In this document: one piece after another, positions 13,401 through 22,710 of the stretch
Layout of the letters: every line of letters begins with the position of its first letter
Numbering within the stretch: the stretch's first letter is position 1
NCBI RefSeq assembly: GCF_037975245.1
Contig: NC_092567.1
Location: forward strand, 14,028,876 to 14,092,875
Reading direction: 5' to 3'
Length of the DNA stretch: 64,000 bases
Source of the DNA: Apostichopus japonicus
Lineage: Eukaryota > Echinodermata > Holothuroidea > Aspidochirotida > Stichopodidae
Position numbers and translations under genes: made by a program
The notes under the pieces: model-generated
Databases searched by the model: none
Told to the model about the DNA's origin: nothing
Seen by the model: the letters and a program-made list of their open reading frames with translations, nothing else

Positions 13401-16400
13401 GTTTCTTTTTCGCAGTCGTAATTGTGCTTTAGGAGGGCTTTTTTAGCACTTGCGAGGGCGAATCGCCCGTCGCCCCCGCTTATTTCCGACCCTGTCCAGC
13501 ACATTCGTTAATTCGTGGAATTGGTATTGCTGCCATGCCTACTGTGCCGAGAAATATGAAGTCACTAACACGAGGGAAGCAAAATCGGCGACCCTGGCAG
13601 CCAAATTTGATGATATTACATTGTGAAAGACGTATAGAGGGTGTCTTTATTTTAATATTTCGTAGTTAAAGAACAAACCTAATACATCAGTTGATATTTT
13701 CAATCTCCACATGTTTTTGAATAATGATATTTTCACCTTCCATATGTTTTTGAATAATCGGTATGACATAACTGGTATTCCACGTAATTTTTAACGATTC
13801 CGCTTATGTTCCGATTATGCAATAATTGTACCGATTCCGATTCCGATTAGGTTAATCGTTTGAACACTAGATGACAGTCATATTAATTTCACAGATACTT
13901 GACACACCACCAAATGAGTGACATTAGTGATATACTGCCAAGAGTGGTTGGAGAATCCTAGTCACTTCATTAGATCATATTTTGCACAGCAACAGTACAA
14001 CCATGTTTTTATTTAGTGTTTTCATGGTGTACCCGGGTACCCCCCTGACTTGATACTACCCGGTTCCTATGAGATAGTAGTAGTAACAACTGTTTAAGAG
14101 CTAAATTTGATATTTATATGGTCTGATCCAATAGAGGTGGACAGCAAACCTAAGCAGCGGTGGCAGTGCGGTGTTAGGGAAGCCTCGCAAATCTAACCGC
14201 CATGTCCGGGCCGGTGGATTTTTCCACGGCTATAATGAGCACAGCCACAAGCAGATAATGAGTCACACTTGAGTGCACACTCTCTCCAAACCACCCTCCA
14301 CGCTATACAGTTACATTCACAGCCGCGGTCAAGTTTTTACTAAGCCGATTTGAACACAATAGTGAGTTGAACAAAACATCATAGCTCTCTTAAAGTCAAA
14401 AGGTATTCAAACGTTTCAAAAAGATAGTGTGTTTATACGCCATATTTTATCCTACTGCATAGACAAAACTTCTGTGAAAAATAAGTAAGGAAATGTGAAT
14501 TTACACTGCAGGAATCTAAAATGCTAAATTTCTTATTTTCCCAGTCGGCCAAGTAGGAACAAAAACTTTCGTTGCCCTTTTGCAAGGACAAGTTTCCTGA
14601 ATTTTTAAGATTTAAAAACCTAGAAAACTGAAATCACAATCTAACTTCTTGTACATGTGCGAATTAGCCTGAACCATAGTCTTACGTATGGGAAGGCTTT
14701 AGCATAATCCAACTTGTGAAGAACAGGACCTAAACTCCCTAGCTAGGTGAACAAAAATCGATTGACTGTAGGGCATTTTTCGCACTCCAGCGAAGCTGTA
14801 CTTTTTTTTTAGCCAGCTAGATCGTAGACATCCCTTTTCAATATCATGTATCACTGCACTGGATTGGAGGTGTAGAGTGTAAGTGGTGTTAATGATAATT
14901 AAGTTATTAACAAGTTAATGGAAGAAACAAAGCAAATATAAATTATTGAGGGAGGTTTTAAACCTTATCTTACACCTACGTATTTGAACAAGAAAACATT
15001 ATAAGCAGAGAATATAATTCATTTATTCTAGCATCCAATATGTAATTTCTTGAAAATCGTGATACACGAGGGTAAACAATTTTTTCCCGGGAACCAGGTA
15101 CCCGACAGGTAACGGCTCCCAGGTACCTGGTTCCCTATTTTTGGACCTGTGTAAACACCATTTTTATTTGACACAGTTAAAGTTTATTTCTTGTGAATTC
15201 ACATGATGAGAGATGAAGTTTGACTTAAACATTTTACTCTGCATTAACTGGAGTATCCCAAACATATGTATCCGATATATACTACTTTATTTGAAAAATG
15301 CACCAAGTTAGAAAGATTTACCTTCCATTGCTTAAATGTTACCGATGGTACATACCTTACTTTCTCTGGTTCTTCTTTGATTTCCTCCTGACTGACCTCA
15401 GAAGCAGCAGGACTTGCCTCAGGTTCACTGGTTGCTATTTCCTGTGGCATTTCTACATCTTTCCAGTCTTCTCCTTCTGCCACCATTAGAGCAATCAGTT
15501 TGTTGATGGATACATTGGCAGTTCCTTCTGGTATCTAGCCAAGTAACAAAAGCACATCATTAACCCCAAAATCCAATTCTTTAGTTTTGAGATGTCAGCA
15601 GTTTCTCAGTCTACATCAATTATGCAAATATGTGAACTATTCTATAATTCAGCATTATTTCAAATGGTAATTAACAGACTCACTAAGGGAATTACACAAC
15701 AGATCTCACAGACACTTATAGGAGTGTTAGCTCAGTGGTTAATGCCGGTGCCTTTCAATCATAAGGTCCCCAGTTCGAGTCACTCTAAGATTAATACATG
15801 TCGTCCAGGTACAGAGTTGTTGACAATTGACAATTCATAATCATGGATGTTAACTATGAATCTAAGAGACTGACTTCGGTCAGCTTGCGACTTTGATAAG
15901 CCAATGATGGCTTCTTCGCGAGTTCCTGCTTGCAGGAGGATCTAAAATACATACATACATAAATCTCTTTTGTCCAATTAAATGACATATGCGTCATATT
16001 TTAACACCGATACACATGTCAAGAAAACTTGTCAAGTTGTTCCCAGATTATCATGATAGGCACAAAAAATGAATTGACTTTAGAAGAGTAATCATCAAGT
16101 GCACTCTACATGAATCGTAAACTCTACACAATTAATTAAGATACTTTTCTTTTACCAAAATCTTAGCAAGAGTCCCATCCTCATCGGCATCCATGGTAAC
16201 GGTAGCTTTATCTGTCTCTACTTCACACAGAGCATCGCCAGCATTAACAGTATCACCTACAGAAAAGAGATAGATGGACTTTGAGGAAATTTGGTATATG
16301 ATAAAGAATCAACCAAAAATATATTTCATTTCATACACTGGTAACCATTCAAAATATATGTTCTATAAATATGGGCTAAATATAATCAATTCTTAAGTTT

Positions 16401-18628
16401 GCTGTTGGGTATTCTTCACTGTTCACTTTCACTAATATTACTCAATATAAATTTAAAATAAAACAAAACTGTTAGCAAACTGCTTATCCACTAGAGAGCC
16501 TGTGTAAGAGAATGTGTAAAAGTAAGAGGGCCTGACGTTTCGATCCTAGCAGGATCTACTTCAGAGGCTGAATGGTCCTTCGAAACGTCAGGCCCTCTTA
16601 CTTTTACTCAATATAAATTTGACGAATTAATGACCTTTTTACCCTTGAAGAAATGAAAGAAATGAAATGAAGAATGATTGTGGTGTTAAACCACATGCTC
16701 GGAGTCCGATCTGTGGTGTTAAAGCAGATCAGATCCTGCACCCTTTGACAGGAGACAGGGTTGGAGTAAACATCATACCCTACTGTGATCAGTGCTACAT
16801 TTTTAATTTAAATGCAACTCGGGGTTGACCCACCATGAGCAGTGAACTTCTCTCCTGTGTGGTTTGTTGGGTGTGTGCAATAGTAGTACTGTAGCTCTAT
16901 TACTAGCAGTGCTGCACATCACATGGCTATGCTCGCAAACCTTTTCTTCTGGTAAACAAACCTCAACATCCTGTCAGTTGATCAGAAAGCAGGGGCTGAC
17001 CGCTGACATTGAGCACAGGGTCTAATTATCCTATTGTAAATGTACTGAGAATCATAACCGATTGATCGAGCCTGGTGACTGAGGTGTAATGAAATGTGGC
17101 AACAGACTATCTACAATGAAATTTGTCAGGCTATTGAATTTGAAAGAATAGTGTGGGACTTACCAAATTGTATGCAAAATGCTCTTTTGAATAAAGTTTG
17201 AACTTGAACTAGAAAATGATCAAGCTATTCTCCTTGCCATTTCTTTACATTCCAGCTTTTATGTACCCACAGACTTGCAACAACAACAAAAAATATCCAT
17301 ACATACACTTTTAAATGTTCTTAATGAGGAGAAGCTGCGAAATGGTCACATTAGGACCAAACATACCTTCACGCTTCAGCCATTTTCCAATGGTACCCTC
17401 TGTCATTGTAGGTGATAGAGCAGGCATCAGAAGTTGCATTGGCTCCACCCCTAAGGAAAAAAGCAGTGTTAACAGGAAAGGATTATGAGACAATTATAAC
17501 ATAATTAAACTATTCTTTAGTTTCATCAAATGTATTCTTTATCTAGACCTAAATCCTACTTTATAGTCTACAAACATGCCACAGAATCCATAACTTGACG
17601 TCTAATTTTTTTTTTCTCTGAGGACCCCACACTCCTTGCATGAGAGTCACATCCAAGCACCCCACAGCCACACCCCTTGTTCCCCTGCAGCTGGTTCATA
17701 AAGGTTCATGCCCCTAGCAAAATCTGTCCTGGGAAAAATGGAATTTGTCCCCTCACTTTTAAAATCCTGTGCATGACACTGTACACATTCCTATAAGACC
17801 ACTCACAAACATCTCCGTCTTGTGATCAGTGAGGTATTACTCTCCCAATTCAACCTCAAATAATCAATTTCACCTCACCTCACTCCAAAGAATAAGAAAA
17901 AAATGTTAATGCTGTCTTACTAATCCTGAAGTGAATGATCACATTCCTGTAGATGTTTTGTAAAAGTATGTGGGCCTTTTTACATTCTCTTACACAGGCT
18001 CTTTAGTGTATAAGCTTGCAACCTTACTTTCCCGTGTAGGTTAAAAACTTTTAGAACGGCACGGTGGGCGAAAGGAGGGGTTTGCATGGCCGCCCGTGTC
18101 AAACAGTGAAGCTAAGGCACTGAGCCATCTGCCCTATATATATTTGCAACACATTCACACAGTATAGGCAGTGATACGATAGCATCTTTACAACTACACT
18201 AATAAAAGTTGGTCATACAATAAACGCAATTGGTGTTCGATCGGGACGCAAGCTTTTTTCACGGGACGCAAACTTTTTATCTGTAGTAACATTATTGACA
18301 GTGTAGCCTAACTGAACGTACAACTAAGGCCTGCTTAGGCTACACGTATAAGGTCTACCATAGTACCAACTTCAACGTAGGCTAGGCCTAGCCTAACTTA
18401 CAGTAGGCCATGCTGATTTACATACAACAGTCTGTTAGGCTACATAAAAACAATAACGACTTCGTAGAAATATTTTGTTTAACAGTCAAATTCATTACCT
18501 GAGAGACAACTTGAACGACTTAAATGTTTGATTCTCCATTCTTGTATCACTGTCGTTGAGCGTAACAAAGCTCTTTTTGACATATAAACATTTCTCCAGC
18601 AAAATGGTAGGGCTCGTATGCCAGACAT
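1231..18628 (-). CDS. PDHX: Pyruvate dehydrogenase complex protein X (E3-binding protein), 11 coding exons
   Basis: The product is a mitochondrial matrix protein that docks dihydrolipoamide dehydrogenase (E3) onto the E2 core of the pyruvate dehydrogenase complex. Coding exons in transcript order are 18628-18499, 17450-17367, 16256-16156, 15534-15356, 11983-11885, 10731-10602, 9177-9109, 7734-7597, 4223-4065, 2733-2669 and 1471-1231. All junctions are GT-AG, phases agree, and the sum is 1395 nt (464 residues plus stop; human PDHX is about 500). Residues 1-43 are basic, like a mitochondrial presequence. A lipoyl domain follows (about 46-130) with lipoyl-lysine K88 in ETDKA, then an acidic/Pro/Ala linker, the E3-binding domain (about 166-205), a second Pro/Ala linker, and the acyltransferase-like domain (about 242-464). 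PDHX rather than E2 (DLAT) is chosen because the E2 motif DHRVVDGA reads DARVVDSV here, so the catalytic His is Ala436, and there is one lipoyl domain. Confidence 0.93.
1472..2039. other. PDHX last intron, distal part
   Basis: AT-rich intron between exons 10 and 11. A C-rich tract lies near 1688-1722. No gene or named repeat is recognised. Confidence 0.5.
2040..2660. repeat. Imperfect tandem array beside PDHX exon 10
   Basis: Units of about 40 bases with the core acctatgtg..gccatcctgg..tactg are arranged in larger ~120-base repeats (for example starting near 2339 and 2461). The array abuts exon 10, and its core resembles the exon's last bases plus its donor, read on the plus strand as acctaaatgaaccaccctgg. 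Confidence 0.75.
2669..2733 (-). CDS. PDHX: PDHX coding exon 10
   Basis: The exon encodes [20 protein letters not shown] plus F and two bases of the next Ser. It is too short to stand out as an ORF but fits exactly between exons 9 and 11 in sequence and phase. The acceptor is tttaaag and the donor gtatga. The neighbouring intron array (2040-2660) resembles this exon's donor end. Confidence 0.92.
2830..3095. repeat. Interspersed repeat with TGACCT motifs
   Basis: Two copies of a sequence with tttgacct..ttgacctt, followed by text like 'aagctcatccaa', lie at about 2836-2960 and 2999-3090. A related stretch lies at 36380-36680. Downstream (3096-3200) is an AT-rich microsatellite. Confidence 0.55.
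3200..4060. other. PDHX intron 9, no recognised feature
   Basis: Ordinary AT-rich intron sequence between exons 9 and 10. Short open frames here match nothing recognised. Confidence 0.5.
4065..4223 (-). CDS. PDHX: PDHX coding exon 9
   Basis: The exon starts [20 protein letters not shown] and contains [20 protein letters not shown], a strongly conserved stretch of the family. The acceptor is ctgtag and the donor gtaaga. It is 159 nt, phase 0 at both ends. Confidence 0.95.
4240..5280. repeat. ~41-bp minisatellite, left block
   Basis: About 25 units of 33-44 bases carry the core ccactgtacactgtaacagg, followed by variable taatggcaataagataccata. The array fills PDHX intron 8. The same array continues at 6573-7375; a hAT-type element has split it. 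Confidence 0.96.
5281..6572. mobile_element. hAT-type non-autonomous element inside the minisatellite
   Basis: Termini are inverted repeats: cagtgacgtagcc at 5281 and ggctacgccactg ending at 6572. Flanks gttatagg (5273-5280) and gtaacagg (6573-6580) match at 6 of 8 bases, consistent with an aged 8-bp hAT target duplication. G-rich and C-rich tracts lie just inside the ends. The internal module 'actatctaagcggagcgcca' occurs twice (about 5367 and 5535) and recurs in other elements of the window. No transposase frame was found. Confidence 0.8.
6573..7375. repeat. ~41-bp minisatellite, right block
   Basis: Continuation of the 4240-5280 array with the same core. Because 41 is not a multiple of 3 and the unit lacks stops, it yields spurious open frames on the minus strand. 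Confidence 0.96.
7496..7538. repeat. (GGA)n-type microsatellite
   Basis: A short run of gga/gca/gta triplets in PDHX intron 8, close to the exon 8 donor. Confidence 0.85.
7597..7734 (-). CDS. PDHX: PDHX coding exon 8
   Basis: The exon encodes [20 protein letters not shown] and on to [18 protein letters not shown], core strands and helices of the acyltransferase fold. The acceptor is tttcag and the donor gtaaga. It is 138 nt, phase 0 at both ends. Confidence 0.95.
7740..9100. other. PDHX intron 7, no recognised feature
   Basis: The intron between exons 7 and 8 shows gatatta-rich simple sequence near 7900-7960 and no recognisable gene or element. Confidence 0.5.
9109..9177 (-). CDS. PDHX: PDHX coding exon 7 (start of acyltransferase-like domain)
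   Basis: The 69-nt exon encodes [20 protein letters not shown] plus ESK, the conserved opening of the 2-oxoacid dehydrogenase acyltransferase domain. The acceptor is gctacag and the donor gtaagt. Both ends are phase 0. Confidence 0.93.
9265..9520. repeat. ~62-bp degenerate tandem repeat, about 4 copies
   Basis: Units resemble gtagccactgtggagacaac followed by tgagttgaaagttagttta. They lie in PDHX intron 6, next to the larger 61-bp array. Confidence 0.75.
9675..10395. repeat. 61-bp tandem repeat, about 11 copies
   Basis: Units share aacttgaagctacaaggtat, then tcatctctcagacaagagta and ccaaagcttttacatcagctt. Copies differ by a few bases. The array is in PDHX intron 6. Confidence 0.95.
10602..10731 (-). 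CDS. PDHX: PDHX coding exon 6 (Pro/Ala/Thr linker)
   Basis: The exon begins [20 protein letters not shown], the last helix of the E3-binding domain, then a flexible Pro/Ala/Thr/Val linker ending AYQPQ. The acceptor is tctccag and the donor gtaggc. It starts in phase 2 and ends in phase 0. Confidence 0.88.
10740..11880. other. PDHX intron 5, no recognised feature
   Basis: The intron between exons 5 and 6 contains a 125-codon plus-strand open frame (11018-11395) that resembles no known family. It is left as intron. Confidence 0.45.
11885..11983 (-). CDS. PDHX: PDHX coding exon 5 (E3-binding domain)
   Basis: The exon reads [20 protein letters not shown] and then GPGGILLKG, the peripheral-subunit-binding fold that holds E3. 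The acceptor is cgtag and the donor gtgagt. A 17-base sequence overlapping the donor is repeated 30 bases further into the intron (11836-11852 and 11866-11882). Confidence 0.9.
12184..13869. mobile_element. hAT element with perfect 8-bp target duplication
   Basis: The left end is tagtgttcaaacgatta and the right end its complement taatcgtttgaacacta. Both flanks read gatgacag (12176-12183 and 13870-13877). Sub-terminal ccgattccgattacc motifs are typical of hAT ends. About 1.7 kb with no intact transposase, so non-autonomous or decayed. It lies in PDHX intron 4. Confidence 0.9.
14014..15160. mobile_element. Second hAT-type element in PDHX intron 4
   Basis: Imperfect terminal repeats: tagtgttttcatgg at 14014 and cctgtgtaaacacca ending at 15160, with further inverted ggtacc/gggtacc motifs inside. 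Both flanks read tttttatt (14006-14013 and 15161-15168). This target is low-complexity, so the support is somewhat weaker. No coding frame was seen. Confidence 0.75.
15356..15534 (-). CDS. PDHX: PDHX coding exon 4 (end of lipoyl domain and acidic linker)
   Basis: The exon begins [20 protein letters not shown] and passes GEDWKDVE, the end of the lipoyl domain, into a Glu/Ser/Pro/Ala linker. Two overlapping donors are possible (AAA|gtaagg or GTAAG|gtatgt). Only the second keeps frame with exon 5, giving Arg165. Confidence 0.9.
15721..15962 (+). mobile_element. tRNA-derived SINE, copy 1
   Basis: A box A (tagctcagtgg, 15728-15738) and a box B-like cagttcgagtc (15771-15781) mark a tRNA-like pol III head. 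About 160 bases of body follow, ending in an atacatacatacata tail. A second copy lies on the minus strand at 54161-54396. It is not a functional tRNA: the stems do not pair properly and a long body follows. Confidence 0.9.
16156..16256 (-). CDS. PDHX: PDHX coding exon 3 (lipoyl-lysine exon)
   Basis: The exon reads [20 protein letters not shown]; the lysine of ETDKA (K88) is the lipoylation site in this family. The acceptor is ctgtag and the donor gtaaaa. It starts in phase 1 and ends in phase 0. Confidence 0.94.
16439..16620. mobile_element. Penelope-like terminal fragment between 16-bp direct repeats
   Basis: The 16-base sequence tactcaatataaattt occurs at 16439-16454 and 16605-16620 and brackets an insertion, as a target-site duplication would. 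Inside are two perfect 28-base arms (16516-16543 and 16580-16607). The loop carries the hammerhead-like motif listed separately. The phrase cctgacgtttcga is common at Penelope-like element termini, known from the family rather than from a search here. Confidence 0.65.
16530..16568 (-). ncRNA. Degenerate hammerhead-ribozyme-like motif
   Basis: On the minus strand: stem I gcct/aggc, then ctgaagta in place of the core CUGANGA, stem II gatcct-gct-aggatc, then GAAA and cgtc. Type I minimal hammerheads occur in Penelope-like element ends. The altered core (one extra base) suggests it is inactive. Confidence 0.5.
16621..17366. other. PDHX intron 2, unclassified repeat-like sequence
   Basis: Between exons 2 and 3 there is a repeat-like stretch with tgtggtgttaaa twice (about 16680 and 16713). 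A tail ending ataaagtttgaacttgaact near 17190-17211 looks like a retroposon 3' end. No coding capacity was seen. Confidence 0.4.
17367..17450 (-). CDS. PDHX: PDHX coding exon 2 (lipoyl domain, first half)
   Basis: The exon reads [20 protein letters not shown] and on to KWLKRE, the conserved start of a lipoyl domain. The acceptor is ccttag and the donor gtatgt. Both ends are phase 1. Confidence 0.93.
17580..18140. repeat. Dispersed repeat fragments in PDHX intron 1
   Basis: At 17960-18005 lies an inverted relative of 16489-16540 (cattctcttacacaggctc). At about 17600-17790 is a fragment of the 'caccccttg..aaatcctg' family seen again at 19060, 57000 and 59520. At 18055-18128 the minus strand reads like a weak tRNA-derived head (atggctcagtgcc). 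Confidence 0.45.
18499..18628 (-). CDS. PDHX: PDHX coding exon 1 (presequence)
   Basis: The ATG at 18628 opens 43 codons rich in Arg, Lys, Ser and Leu with almost no acidic residues, as expected for a mitochondrial targeting sequence. The donor is gtaatg after 18499. The exon ends in phase 1, and its last G joins GG of exon 2 to make Gly44. Confidence 0.85.
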
Positions 18629-18680
18629 CTTGATCGAAGCAATAGAGCAGAATATAGGAACTGCTCTATGATCGAAGCAG
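18627..18680 (-). promoter_or_regulatory. PDHX start-proximal region with repeated and inverted motifs
   Basis: The decamer gatcgaagca occurs at 18632-18641 and again at 18670-18679. Between them agagcag (18644-18650) and ctgctct (18661-18667) form an inverted pair. This overlaps the likely 5' UTR. No clear TATA box was seen. Function is unknown. Confidence 0.3.
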
Positions 18681-19059
18681 ACTTGGTCAAGTATTTAACA
18701 CAGTGTGAGGTCAAATCCAGGGTAGCACCCCACTATTTAAAAAGTATGTGTATAGTTGGACACAAACATGAACTAGAAAGAACTTTTATTCAAATCGTGT
18801 TTCGGTGGCAGGCGGTTGTAAGGTGTTTATGGAGGGGTGGGTGCTTGGTGCAGAGAATATGCTTGAATATGACTTTTAATATACCTGTTCGCCGGGCCAT
18901 CAGTGTGTAATAATAGTTACATTGAATATTTGATTAATCTTTGCAATGATAAGCAGTTTCATGCCTAAGGGGGGGGGGAGGGGAGGGGGCTATACCTCCC
19001 ATCGTCAGTCGGAGGGTGTTCAGCCGTAATTTTTGTTTGCATTCAGCCGGGGAAGAGCT

Positions 19060-19260
19060 AGAACACTTTACGCTTCAGAATGCACTACTTGATATCTATA
19101 TTTGTTTCTGAGGGAGCCTCCCTACATGGGATTCGGCTTCAATTGTAGGCCTACCCAATGCATGGCAGCACCCCTTCTTTACAAAATCCTTCATTCGCTT
19201 CTGGCCCTCCCCTAAAGGTTCACTCTCCTTACTAAATCAGCCGGGAAAACTTTGAATTTA
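19060..19260. repeat. Dispersed repeat fragment (cagcacccctt family)
   Basis: The sequence gattcggcttcaa..cagcaccccttc..aaaatccttcattcgcttctgg recurs with changes near 57000-57340 and 59580-59720. 18681-18960 upstream holds nothing recognised. A G-run lies at about 18969-18985. Confidence 0.55.
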
Positions 19261-19309
19261 TATTATTTATTACCCTCATTCTTGAGTTTAGAAGTACTTA
19301 ACTAACGTC

Positions 19310-19580
19310 CCAGTAAACATTTTGACGTCGGATCGACGTTGGGTTTGGGTCGAGTGAAATGGTCGGACCGACTTCTCCCACGATTTCCGTCTGCAAAGTG
19401 GCGCAACGTCGATTCGACGTTGATTCAGGCGTCCAATATTCATTGGTCCGACGTTTGGCCGATTCTTCGGTATATATACCGTTGAAACAACGTTCATTGG
19501 ACGTCTTTCCAACATTTAATGCATGTCGACGTCGATTCGATGTCGATGAAACCGTCCAATATTCGTTGGAAATTTGGGAT
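19310..19580. repeat. Repeat rich in palindromic ACGTCGA/TCGACG motifs
   Basis: Motifs such as cgacgt, gtcgattcgacgttg and cgtccaatattc-gttgg recur several times, giving open frames on both strands. It looks like an interspersed, palindrome-rich repeat rather than a gene. Confidence 0.6.
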
Positions 19581-19604
19581 ATGATATCTAGGCCTATTTG
19601 AATG

Positions 19605-19815
19605 AAATAGGCCAGTGGCTATATCCATGGCCCTACACTGTAGCCTTGATCAGTGGTTATATCAATGGTCCCATACTGTAGCCTTGACCAGTGTTTATAT
19701 CAATGGGCCCTACACTGTAGCCTTGATAAGTGATGATATCAATGGGCCCTATACTGTAGCCTTGATACATCGGTGATATCAATGGGCCCTACACTGTAGT
19801 CTTGATTGCACATGC
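19605..19815. repeat. ~38-44-bp tandem repeat, about 5 copies
   Basis: Units share tatatcaatgg.ccctacactgtagccttga. The copies diverge modestly. No gene is recognised from 19816 to 20900. Confidence 0.9.
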
Positions 19816-20910
19816 GTTTACCGCACCCTATCACTTCCCGACACTGAGTTAGAGCTAGGAAGCTTAAGCCGGGTGAGTAGCTGCTTTTCCCCTCATTTTT
19901 GGGGTGTATTTACAACTGCCTAGCTTTCATAGATCACTCAAATTAGTGCTAAAATTATGAAATTTTCTAATTGGGCCTTCGGCTCCCTTCACCCTGGAAC
20001 AGGGGCTTTCCCCATTGGAATCTCACAGGAGGGTAACCCCCAGATATCCTTGACGACCTCGCCAAGATCATCGATGGCAATGACACTGCTCCAGACTGGT
20101 GCTATATAGCACAGTAGAGAATAAAAAAATGGCTAAATTCAAGTGGATTTTGATGCTTGTCAGTGGGGAATGAATCACAATTTTGTTTTTTTGTGCCATT
20201 AGTCGGAACATAAGTACATCAAAATCACTCACATTGTAAAGTTCTGTGTTAAAAGAAGGAACTCTTTGTATAGAGTTTATTTTCTGTAAAATTGAGATTG
20301 GTTTTGCAAATACTGTCACAGCTAAAATATTGAACCTCATAACTGGACCTTTTAATTTAGGATATCTCCTAAATGGAGTAAGATTTTCTTAGTTGTTCTT
20401 TTTATTGGAAAGGAAGGAGGGATGGGGAGGGGGAGGGGGGAGTTCACAGACATCTTTGTCATATATATATAGTAAGCCAAAGACGATGATTTTGGTTTGT
20501 GTCGTCTTGAAAAGTAATAGAAAATAAAAATCATTGTTGGTGAAGAAGCATAATTTTTTTGGAAGAGGCCTTATAATTTGATTTGTTTTAGGGCAGGGTC
20601 AAGGGAAATGAAATTGGAAATGTACAGAGCATGGTCGAATGTGGTATGGCTAGATAGTTAAAGAGTTATATTTTACCACTGTGCTTGCAGAACAAAAATA
20701 TAACACAGGCCAATTTGCACTTGTGTTATGCCAAAAATTCTCGAATTCTGGGGATATTTTTCAAACCAATTTTTGCCTAGTACAAAGATGACTTAGAAAG
20801 ATGACTTACTCAACCTAGTAGTCATGGTCAATATTATGCAAACCACAGGAATAATTCCCCTTCAATGTCTATAACTTGACAATTAGCAGTAATTGCTAAT
20901 TACCTGATTT

Positions 20911-21121
20911 GTCCCTCCGTTACCTGTCCCTCCGTTACCAAAAAATACATTTTTTTTTATTTCTTAGTCATTCCATGCTTGAAAAATTTCATAATTTGTA
21001 TAAAACACCTTCTTAGGATTAACCACTCGAGAAATGTTAAACCAAGGTATTGGCTACTTTTTATGCTAAAATAAAGAACAAGTGAACTATAGTGTCCCTC
21101 CGTTACAAGTAACGGAGGGAC
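20911..21121. repeat. Motif gtccctccgttac: two direct copies and a palindrome
   Basis: Direct copies lie at 20911 and 20926. A third copy at 21094 is followed after two bases by its complement, forming a 13-bp hairpin (21094-21121). 21122-22080 contains nothing recognised. Confidence 0.7.
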
Positions 21122-22089
21122 AATCGTTTACTGCTCTTGTGCACAGATTCCTGGGAGTTTACTTGCTACTTGTTGTTTCTAAGAATGAAATTCTTGAGTT
21201 CCAGTTTATGTGAAGAGAACAGCTTGACTAGCATTAATATAATCCTCAGAATGTGAAGTCATAGAAGCCAAGAAAAGCTAATTTTGAGTTAGAAAAAACC
21301 ACACGACAAACACCAGTTGGAAGGTACGGAATGGAAGTTAATTAAATTTACACTAGATTTCTGCTGATGCCAACCAGTTCAAAACTGTGAGCAATATTTC
21401 AGCTGTGAGCATCAAAGACATTTTCTTCCATTTGCAAGAGCCCCCAAAGCCACTTTCCTTCAGAAGGAGAAAAATCAAAGCTTGTTGATCAGGATGACAA
21501 GAAAATACTAAAAAAGTTTGCAGACATGGTCAAAGCATAGTTGTGATTGGAATATTGTTTATTAATTTTCTATTTTCATGATATTGTTGTTTTGTTTTGA
21601 TAAACTGAAGACACAAGAAATCAGAACTGATTACAATGCTTAAAGTGCTTATCCAAAGCATTCTTAAACCCATTCACACTACTTGCAAGTTCCACTCAGA
21701 AAGTTATGCCGAATAATATTCCTACTTTGTAACTTCTGGAGTTTAAGACAATGACCTCTGGTACAGCTACTATTAGCAAACATGAAAAAGTCAGTGGCAG
21801 ATAAATGGTCAAAACCATACACTTGAAAACTTGAAAACCTGCATCAAGTCACCACGTAACCTCCTATCCAGGCTATCAGGCCTACTCTGATACACCCTAT
21901 CCACCTACTGGGTTGAGATCAGCTAGTTTGTTTTGAATAGTACCGCCCAGCCTCTTTCTTGAATACAAGAACAATATACTTCCGGATAAATCGTCAAGGG
22001 TTAATTCAAGGGAAGCGAGGGGTTTTAACTTCAATCTTGGTATATCGCCTAAAGGGCAAGAAATATATAATACGTGATTGAGTGGTATA

Positions 22090-22341
22090 AAGGCGCGTAG
22101 CGAGGAATTTGCCAAGGGAGGGGCGAAACCTGTAGGCAAACTATCTAAGCGTAGCGCCACCGGAAGTTTTGGCCGAAACTGCCTCCCAGATCGCTGGAAA
22201 TGGCACTTCCCAGGCCTTGTAAGTTGCATCTAACCTTTTTTTTATTTTAAAATTACTAGCGATACAAAAAAATATATATGCTCAAGGGGAGGGGGCGGTC
22301 GTCCCCTTCGCCCCTTTGCCCCCTCCTTGGCTACGCGCCTG
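22090..22341. mobile_element. hAT MITE with perfect 8-bp target duplication
   Basis: A 252-bp element has ends aaggcgcgtagc and ggctacgcgcctg, bracketed by gtggtata at 22082-22089 and 22342-22349. It contains the module 'actatctaagc.tagcgccacc' and 'cagatcgctggaaatggcac' shared with other elements of the window, plus C-rich tracts at one end. Non-coding. Confidence 0.92.
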
Positions 22342-22399
22342 GTGGTATATAGTAATGTTCCTTTAGCTATTCGGTTTTCAAAACTATTCAGCTTTGAAA

Positions 22400-22710
22400 T
22401 ATGCAAAATATCTGGTTCGGACCAGATCATAACGTTGTGTCCTTGGGCAAGGCACTTAATCTCCATTGCCTCTCTTCACCCAGGCGTATAAATGGGGACT
22501 TGCGAGGTAACTTGTGGATAAAAGTTGCGTGCGCCGGTTTGTGGCTGCACCCATATGCACTGTTGGAAGTCTCCGAGGGGACAAGTGGATGGGGGATGTG
22601 ACAAGTTACCAGTGACCAGGGCTTAAGTTGTTAAGTCGTGTGACGGGGCCTTAGCCTTTAACAAGACTGTAAACCTTCCACTTTAACTTTAATTTGGCAG
22701 TGATGACGTC
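22400..22710 (+). mobile_element. SINE/LINE-tail-like repeat
   Basis: The phrase gttgtgtccttgggcaaggc, continuing with 'acttaatctccattgcctct', is a recurrent motif in animal short retroposons. The unit ends near 'aacaagactgtaaac'. Family assignment is from memory of the motif only. Confidence 0.5.

Noticed and set aside
15721-15790. A functional tRNA gene
   Set aside because: Box A and B are present but stems are poor, a long body and tail follow, and a second copy exists: a SINE.
16489-18008. A CACTA-like element with inverted ends cacta..gagcctgtgtaagagaatg
   Set aside because: The interval contains PDHX exon 2, so these are more likely two separate inverted fragments than one transposon; target duplications also do not match.
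1231-18628. DLAT (E2) instead of PDHX
   Set aside because: Catalytic His is Ala, only one lipoyl domain, and the C-terminal [17 protein letters not shown] pattern fits PDHX.
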